From Sphingomonas radiodurans (GTDB lineage: Bacteria > Pseudomonadota > Alphaproteobacteria > Sphingomonadales > Sphingomonadaceae), in the NCBI RefSeq assembly GCF_020866845.1, contig NZ_CP086594.1:3614194-3678193 (forward strand): DNA of 64,000 bases, in the 5' to 3' direction. The notes under the pieces were generated by a model, which saw nothing but the letters and a program-made list of their open reading frames with translations, searched no databases and was not told the origin of the DNA. The position numbers were made by a program, and so were the translations under genes. The stretch's first letter is position 1. The number at the start of each line of letters is the position of its first letter. Below, in pieces: positions 58,709 to 64,000 of this stretch.

Positions 58709-59148
58709 TGAAGGTCGACTTCTACCATCTGACACAGATGCCGCTCGAGCGTGCGTTGCCGCGCATCGCCGAGCGCATCGTGGCGGGCGGCGAACGGCTG
58801 CTGATCGTCGCGGACGATGAGGCGCAACGCGTCGCGCTCGATCGCCTGCTATGGGAATATGCCCCTGAAAGCTTCCTGCCGCACGCGCGGCTCGGGGCGG
58901 GCGACGACACCGCACAGCCGATCCTGATCGCGCCGGACGTCAACGCGTCGAACGGCGCACGGAACATCGCGCTGGTGGACGGCGAATGGCGTGACGACGC
59001 ACTCGATTTCGACCGCGCCTTCCACTTCTTTGATGATGACCGGATCGGCGCCGCCCGCGCCGCGTGGAAGGGGCTTGCCGCGCGCGAAGGCGTGGAGCGG
59101 CGTTACTGGAAGCAGAACGATGCCGGTCGCTGGGAACAGGCGGCCTGA
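58708..59148 (+). CDS. holC: DNA polymerase III chi subunit
   Basis: 146 residues. MKVDFYHLTQMPLERALPRI, ADDEAQRVALDRLLWEY, LPHARLG and DFDRAFHFFDDD match HolC, which links the clamp loader to SSB. It overlaps the pepA stop by one base. Confidence 0.92.
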   Translation: MKVDFYHLTQMPLERALPRIAERIVAGGERLLIVADDEAQRVALDRLLWEYAPESFLPHARLGAGDDTAQPILIAPDVNASNGARNIALVDGEWRDDALDFDRAFHFFDDDRIGAARAAWKGLAAREGVERRYWKQNDAGRWEQAA

Positions 59149-59235
59149 TCCGCGCTAGTTGCACTTCGCACAGCCCACCGCTAACGCGCGGCCCAGTTTC
59201 CCGGCATTTTCCAAACACAGGAGCAAGCGACCGCT

Positions 59236-59658
59236 ATGGCCGCCAATCGTACTTTCTCGATCATCAAGCCTGATGCCACCCGCCGCAATCTCACTGGTGC
59301 GGTCACCAAGATGCTGGAGGAAGCCGGCTTGCGCGTCGTCGCCTCCAAGCGCATCCAGATGACGCAGGAGCAGGCCGAGGGCTTCTACGCGGTTCACAAG
59401 GAGCGGCCGTTCTTCAACGATCTGGTTTCGTTCATGATCTCGGGCCCGGTCGTCGTACAGGTGCTTGAGGGCGAGAACGCGATGCAGCGCAACCGCGACA
59501 TCATGGGCGCTACCAACCCGGCAAATGCCGAGCCAGGCACGATCCGCAAGGAGCTCGCCGAGTCGATCGAAGCGAACACCGTTCACGGTTCGGACTCCGA
59601 CGAGAATGCCGAGATCGAAATCGCGTATTTCTTCAAGCCTGAAGAAATCGTCGGCTGA
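59236..59658 (+). CDS. ndk: Nucleoside diphosphate kinase
   Basis: 140 residues; NTP/dNTP balance. [14 protein letters not shown], catalytic region [14 protein letters not shown], and [12 protein letters not shown] with the phospho-histidine (H in VHGSDS) are complete. It lies after holC with an 87-base gap, its own transcript likely. Confidence 0.97.
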   Translation: MAANRTFSIIKPDATRRNLTGAVTKMLEEAGLRVVASKRIQMTQEQAEGFYAVHKERPFFNDLVSFMISGPVVVQVLEGENAMQRNRDIMGATNPANAEPGTIRKELAESIEANTVHGSDSDENAEIEIAYFFKPEEIVG

Positions 59659-59662
59659 TCCG

Positions 59663-60184
59663 ATGACGGACTGGCCGCTGCGCCGCGCCACCGCGGCCGA
59701 TGCGCCGGCAGTGGCGATGGTCGCCGCCGCCAGCTTTCTCGAATCGTTCGCCGGCATCTTGCCGGGCGACGACATCGTCGCGCATTGTGCCCGCAACAGC
59801 TCCATCGCGAAATTTGCCGGCTGGGCGGCGGAAGCGCCAAGCGTCGTGACGCTCGCGACGCATCCCGCTGGCGGCGCGCCGGTAGGCTATTCGCTCCTGG
59901 CGACGCCCGACCTGCCGGTCGCGCCACACGATGGCGACATCGAGCTTCGTCGAATATACGCGCTGTCGATTACGCGCGGTACCGGTCTCGGACATCGGCT
60001 GATGGTGCAGGCGGTCGACGATGCACGCGCGTTGGGGCGAGGACGCATCCTCCTCGGCGTGCTCGGGACCAATGTCCGCGCCCGCGCCTTCTACGAACGT
60101 GAAGGCTTTGTCTTAGCAGGCGAACGCCGGTTCAACGTCGGCGCCGGCTGGTATGATGACGTAATCTACGCCCGCTCGCTCTAG
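59663..60184 (+). CDS. GNAT family N-acetyltransferase
   Basis: 173 residues. Acetyl-CoA site RGTGLGHRLMVQAVDDAR (motif A), RAFYEREGFVLAGER (motif B). The N-terminus (PLRRATAADAPAVAMVAAAS) is usual for GNATs. The substrate is unknown. It starts four bases after ndk and its stop overlaps the stop of the opposite-strand gene. Confidence 0.88.
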   Translation: MTDWPLRRATAADAPAVAMVAAASFLESFAGILPGDDIVAHCARNSSIAKFAGWAAEAPSVVTLATHPAGGAPVGYSLLATPDLPVAPHDGDIELRRIYALSITRGTGLGHRLMVQAVDDARALGRGRILLGVLGTNVRARAFYEREGFVLAGERRFNVGAGWYDDVIYARSL

Positions 60185-60759
60185 CGCTTCAGTTCCGCCG
60201 CCCACAGCGCCTCGATGCGCTTTGCGTCGCCGCCCTGCTCACGAACCCGCGCCGCCACAACGGTAAGATCGCGTCCGCCGATCAGCCGGCCCTTGGTGCG
60301 CCAGACGATATCGACGATCGCACGACCTTGACGCCCGGCATTGCCGACTCGATAACTGGCCGTCACCAGCACCGGCAATCGCCCCTCGCGCTCGTCCGAT
60401 GCGCCATCGGTCGCCTTCAACACTTGGCCGGCGAACCAGTCCTTCTCAATCCGCGGCGTCGCTGGGCTCCTCTGCTCGATCCCAAGCGAGGCGGGGAAGG
60501 TGATGCTCGTCTCCAGGAGCTCGTGGATTGGATCGGAGAGCCGCACTTCGCCATCCTCCACCACCGCACGCAGCGCAAACCGCGCCTCCGCCGCGAAAGC
60601 CGTGGCGCTGGCAACAGCCTTCTCGCGCGCATCGTCGCGTCGATCGGACCAGTTCATCCACAAGGTAAGCGCCCCGATGATCACGCCAGATACGGCTACG
60701 ACCTCCGCCAATGTGATCCAGCGCCGGCGCGTGGCGGCTTGATCGGGCGTCTCGCTCAT
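60181..60759 (-). CDS. Membrane-anchored hypothetical protein
   Basis: 192 residues with one N-terminal transmembrane helix (WITLAEVVAVSGVIIGALTLWM) and a soluble C-terminal domain (ARFALRAVVEDGEVRLSDPI, YRVGNAGRQGRAIVDIVWRT). I do not recognise a family. Four-base overlap with the MmcQ/YjbR gene upstream puts it at the end of the purM-purN operon. Confidence 0.7.
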   Translation of the reverse strand: MSETPDQAATRRRWITLAEVVAVSGVIIGALTLWMNWSDRRDDAREKAVASATAFAAEARFALRAVVEDGEVRLSDPIHELLETSITFPASLGIEQRSPATPRIEKDWFAGQVLKATDGASDEREGRLPVLVTASYRVGNAGRQGRAIVDIVWRTKGRLIGGRDLTVVAARVREQGGDAKRIEALWAAELKR

Positions 60760-61133
60760 CGCCCGCCCATCTCAAGCAGGCGGCGCGGCGCGATCATTTC
60801 CCAACTCGCCGCAATCCGGTCTGCCAGGCGGTCCCAATCGGTGTCATTGCGGTTAAGCCGCATTGCGACCCAGCCCGATGGGCCAAGATACGGCGGCTTG
60901 TAGTAGAAATCCGGGTCCGCCTCGATCAGCATTGCCTGTTCCTCAGCGCCGCTGGTCTTCACCATCACCGCGGTCTCGCCGTCACCGTGGTGATCGTGCC
61001 AGAAATACGCGAAGAACTTGCCCTTCACGATGTGGAAGCCGGGCGAACCGTGCGACAACCGCTCCGCGGTTTCGGGAAGCGACAGCGCGATCTCGCGCAC
61101 CTTCGCCAAGGGAAGCTCGGGGACGATGGTCAT
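60756..61133 (-). CDS. MmcQ/YjbR family DNA-binding-like protein
   Basis: 125 residues. VREIALSLPETAERLSHGSP, FFAYFWHDHHGDGETAVMVK, YYKPPYLGPSGWVAMRLN are the MmcQ/YjbR (CyaY-like fold) pattern. The role is unclear. ATG 61133 overlaps the purN stop (ATGA), so it is preferred over one at 61145. Confidence 0.88.
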   Translation of the reverse strand: MTIVPELPLAKVREIALSLPETAERLSHGSPGFHIVKGKFFAYFWHDHHGDGETAVMVKTSGAEEQAMLIEADPDFYYKPPYLGPSGWVAMRLNRNDTDWDRLADRIAASWEMIAPRRLLEMGGR

Positions 61134-61687
61134 TGCGATAGCCATTTCGCCACAACGCTAGGGTACAGGCGATGCTCCTCCACTAGCACGCGGGTAGCGA
61201 GCAGGTCAGGCGTGTCGCCGGCCTCAATCGGCACTTCCGCTTGCCCAAGCACCGCTCCGCCATCGAGCTCTTCGGTCACCAGATGAACCGAGCATCCGGC
61301 CACCGCATCGCCGGCCTCGATGGCGCGGGCATGCGTATCTAGCCCCTTGTACTTGGGCAGCAGCGAAGGATGAATGTTGACGATCCGATCGCGCCACCGG
61401 CCGACGAAATCGTCGGAGAGCAGCCGCATGTAGCCAGCCAGCGCCAAATACTCGGCGCCCGCCTCACGCAGTGCGCCGTCAAGCGCCGCTTCATACGCTG
61501 CCTTGCCGATCCCTTTCGGTGAGAGGGCAAAGGTTGCGATGTCCTGCTCACGCGCCCAGGCGAGCCCCGCCGCCGCCGGCTGATCTGATGCGACGACCAC
61601 CACCTCATATGCCGCGCCGGCGTTGCCAACGAGCGCCTGCATATTCGATCCACGACCGGAGATAAGGATACCTAGCTTCGCCGTCAT
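61130..61687 (-). CDS. purN: Phosphoribosylglycinamide formyltransferase
   Basis: 185 residues; third step of purine synthesis, formyl transfer to [37 protein letters not shown] (catalytic His) and [19 protein letters not shown] are complete. It overlaps purM by four bases, as is usual. Confidence 0.96.
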   Translation of the reverse strand: MTAKLGILISGRGSNMQALVGNAGAAYEVVVVASDQPAAAGLAWAREQDIATFALSPKGIGKAAYEAALDGALREAGAEYLALAGYMRLLSDDFVGRWRDRIVNIHPSLLPKYKGLDTHARAIEAGDAVAGCSVHLVTEELDGGAVLGQAEVPIEAGDTPDLLATRVLVEEHRLYPSVVAKWLSQ

Positions 61688-62775
61688 GCGGTGTGCACGG
61701 CCCGCCACGGCGCACGCGCGCTCCACGTCTCCACCGATCCGGCGACGGTGCAGCCGCGCGTGCCGGCTTCGATCGCGCCGATGCGGAACACCGTCTCGCC
61801 CGCTTCCGTCAGATCCGTCGTGATGGTGTCCGCCGCGTCTGCTGCCACGACCACGGCCATGCCGATCCCGCAATTGAACGTTCGCGCCATTTCTCCCGGC
61901 TCGATCGCTCCTTGCGCCTGCAGGAACGCCATCAGCCGCGGCTGCGGCCAGGCATCAGCGTCGATCACCGCATGAGTATCCGCCAGCAACACGCGTGGAA
62001 TGTTCTCGAGCAGGCCACCACCGGTGATATGCGCCAGGCCCTTGATCTGCCCTGCGGTCACGAGCGGAAGCAAGCTCTTCACGTAGATTCGCGTCGGCGC
62101 CATCAGTGCATCGATCAGCAGCACCTCGGGATCGTACAAAGCCGGGCGGTTGAGCTTCCACCCCCGGTCTGCGGCTAGTCGGCGCACCAGCGAAAAACCA
62201 TTCGAATGCACGCCTGACGAAGCCAGGCCAAGCACTACGTCACCTGGTGCGATACTCGCCCCCGTCAGCACCCGATCCCGCTCAACGGCACCCACGCAGA
62301 ACCCGGCGAGATCATAATCTCCATCCGCATACATACCGGGCATCTCGGCAGTTTCTCCCCCAATCAGCGCACAACCAGCGGTCCGGCAGCCCTCCGCGAT
62401 CGAGGCGATCACGCGCTCGGCAACACTCGCATCGAGCTTCCCCGAGGCATAATAGTCGAGAAAAAACAAAGGCTCGGCGCCTTGCACGATCAGATCGTTC
62501 ACGCACATCGCGACGAGGTCCACGCCGACGCCGTCATGCCGGTCATGTTCGATCGCCAGCTTGAGCTTCGTGCCCACCCCGTCATTCGCCGCCACCAGCA
62601 ACGGATCGACAAACCCCGCCGCCTTCAGATCGAAGAATCCGCCGAACCCGCCAAGGTCGGCATCGGCACCCGGACGACGCGTTGCGCGCGCCAGCGGAGC
62701 GATCGCGCGCACCAACGCATTGCCCGCGGCGATCGACACGCCGGCCTGTTCATATGTGTACCCGGTTTCGCTCAT
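61684..62775 (-). CDS. purM: Phosphoribosylformylglycinamidine cyclo-ligase
   Basis: 363 residues; AIR synthetase, fifth step of purine synthesis. [61 protein letters not shown] and [16 protein letters not shown] are canonical. First of purM-purN-MmcQ-192aa on the minus strand, divergent from the DUF2066 gene. Confidence 0.96.
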   Translation of the reverse strand: MSETGYTYEQAGVSIAAGNALVRAIAPLARATRRPGADADLGGFGGFFDLKAAGFVDPLLVAANDGVGTKLKLAIEHDRHDGVGVDLVAMCVNDLIVQGAEPLFFLDYYASGKLDASVAERVIASIAEGCRTAGCALIGGETAEMPGMYADGDYDLAGFCVGAVERDRVLTGASIAPGDVVLGLASSGVHSNGFSLVRRLAADRGWKLNRPALYDPEVLLIDALMAPTRIYVKSLLPLVTAGQIKGLAHITGGGLLENIPRVLLADTHAVIDADAWPQPRLMAFLQAQGAIEPGEMARTFNCGIGMAVVVAADAADTITTDLTEAGETVFRIGAIEAGTRGCTVAGSVETWSARAPWRAVHTA

Positions 62776-62839
62776 GGCAGGCGCCTAACGACAACGCGCT
62801 TGGATTTCCACGCCTGCTTCGCCAAAAGGCCCATCGCCC

Positions 62840-64000
62840 ATGCGCCTCAAACCTTTGTTCCTTGTCCCCGCTGCCGTTGCGCTCGTGCTCGGCGCGGATG
62901 TTGGCGTCGCCCAGATCGAGGGTGGCGGTCGTGGCGTTGCGCCGATCGACAGCTCCAGCGACTACGAAGTCTCGGGCATCACAGTCGATGTCGCCGCCAA
63001 GAACGCCGATGCCGCGCGGCTCGGCGGATGGCGCCTCGCCCAGCGCAGGGCTTGGGCCCAGCTTTCGCGACGGTTGGGTGTAGGCGGCGGGCAGGTTTCT
63101 GATTCGACGCTCGACTCGATCGTCTCAGGCATTGTTGTCGAAAATGAGCAAATCGGGCCGACGCGTTATGTCGCGAAGCTCGGCGTGCTGTTCAATCGCG
63201 ACCGCGCCGGGGCGATGCTCGGCATCTCGAACTACGTCCTTCGCTCGCCGCCGATGGTGGTGATTCCGGTCGTCTGGTCGGGCGGGGTAGCGACCGGATT
63301 CGAGCAGCGCACCTTGTGGCAGGAGGCCTGGGCCCGTTATCGCACCGGTGGCAGCGCGATCGACTATATCCGCCCGACGGGCAGCGGCCCCGATCCGCTG
63401 CTGCTCAACTATGGTCAGACGCAACGTCCGGGGCGCGGCTGGTGGCGCGCCGTGCTCGATCAATATGGCGGCAGTGACGTGCTGATGCCGACGGTTCGGC
63501 TGTACCGCCAATGGCCAGGTGGCCCGGTAATCGCCGTATTCCAGGCACGCCAAGGGCCAGATAATCGCCTGCTCGAGCAGTTCACCTTGCGCGTCGGCAG
63601 CGTCGCAGGCGTGCCCGCGCTGCTCGACGCTGGCGTGAAGCGACTCGACGAAACGTATCAATCGGCGCTGCGTGCTGGCTATCTGCGTAGCGATCCCGGT
63701 CTATCCTATGTGCCGCCGTCCGACGTGCCTGAAGAGGACGAGGCGCCGGGTGAAGACTTGGTTGTTGAAACGCCGATCGTTGCGTCGGTCGGCATCTCGG
63801 TCCAGTTCGATACGCCAGGCGTGGGCGCGGTGAACGCCGCCGAGGCAGCGATGCGCGGCGTGCCTGGCGTTACCGCGGCGAACACCAGCAGCCTCGCGCT
63901 TGGCGGCGTCTCGGTCATGGCGATCGCCTATGCCGGCCCGCCAGACGCGTTCAAGGCGGCGTTGGAGGCGCGCGGTTGGCAGGTGTTCGGATCGGGCACT
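62840..64000 (+). CDS. DUF2066 domain-containing secreted protein (partial)
   Basis: 387 codons from ATG 62840; the window end cuts the C-terminus. Signal peptide MRLKPLFLVPAAVALVLGAD (cleavage near VAQ), then YEVSGITVDVAAKNADAARL and AQRRAWAQLSRRL, the DUF2066 pattern. The domain is found beside purM and hda in alphaproteobacteria, as here. The function is unknown. The Asp/Glu-rich linker (PEEDEAPGEDL) precedes a further domain starting about residue 315. Confidence 0.82.
   Translation, partial: MRLKPLFLVPAAVALVLGADVGVAQIEGGGRGVAPIDSSSDYEVSGITVDVAAKNADAARLGGWRLAQRRAWAQLSRRLGVGGGQVSDSTLDSIVSGIVVENEQIGPTRYVAKLGVLFNRDRAGAMLGISNYVLRSPPMVVIPVVWSGGVATGFEQRTLWQEAWARYRTGGSAIDYIRPTGSGPDPLLLNYGQTQRPGRGWWRAVLDQYGGSDVLMPTVRLYRQWPGGPVIAVFQARQGPDNRLLEQFTLRVGSVAGVPALLDAGVKRLDETYQSALRAGYLRSDPGLSYVPPSDVPEEDEAPGEDLVVETPIVASVGISVQFDTPGVGAVNAAEAAMRGVPGVTAANTSSLALGGVSVMAIAYAGPPDAFKAALEARGWQVFGSGT

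Overview
The window looks like a chromosomal segment of a high-GC alphaproteobacterium, most likely a Sphingomonas or close relative (Sphingomonadales). This rests on gene content and order: chvI-chvG-hprK-EIIA-HPr beside pckA, lptD-surA-pdxA-ksgA, UrcA and DUF3297 proteins, a TonB-dependent receptor, a short alphaproteobacterial HprK, and sphingomonad-style intergenic palindromes. No search was run, so the genus is an inference.

Positions 1-9316 form the right end of a genomic island that abuts the 3' end of a tRNA-Tyr gene (9314-9399, minus). The island carries a type I restriction-modification system (hsdR and a cut-off hsdM; hsdS would lie outside), a protein resembling the C-terminal helical domain of RarA/MgsA but lacking its ATPase, a zinc-ribbon membrane protein, an XRE regulator, and a reverse transcriptase whose open frame overlaps a truncated tyrosine-integrase N-terminus. 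This is the accessory, defence-like part of the window and the most interesting region.

The remainder (9.4-64 kb) is chromosomal backbone in short operons. From left to right: an M28 peptidase with an rRNA methylase; ferredoxin and AlkA-type glycosylase; MTA phosphorylase with an Nramp transporter; a TelA/XpaC/phosphatase cluster; a TonB receptor; an MDR-type dehydrogenase; typA with a Gfo/Idh oxidoreductase; nitronate monooxygenase with a LysR regulator; pgsA-moaD-moaE with a divergent MFS/LplT-like carrier; thiE; an L,D-transpeptidase with an M23 peptidase; efp; an inositol-monophosphatase family gene; rppH with a TrmH-type methylase; the HPr/EIIA/RapZ/HprK/ChvG/ChvI signalling operon divergent from pckA; MscS; NfeD/SPFH; guaB with an RsmB-like methylase; lptD-surA-pdxA-ksgA; pepA-holC; ndk with a GNAT gene; and purM-purN, followed by a DUF2066 gene cut by the window end.

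Functionally, the core genes cover outer-membrane assembly (LptD, SurA), carbon and envelope signalling (ChvG/ChvI with the HPr kinase branch next to gluconeogenic pckA), nucleotide synthesis (GuaB, PurM, PurN, Ndk), translation (EF-P, TypA, RlmB, KsgA, RsmB-like) and RNA turnover (RppH, RapZ). Many convergent gene pairs are separated by strong palindromes that probably act as bidirectional terminators; several belong to repeated families.
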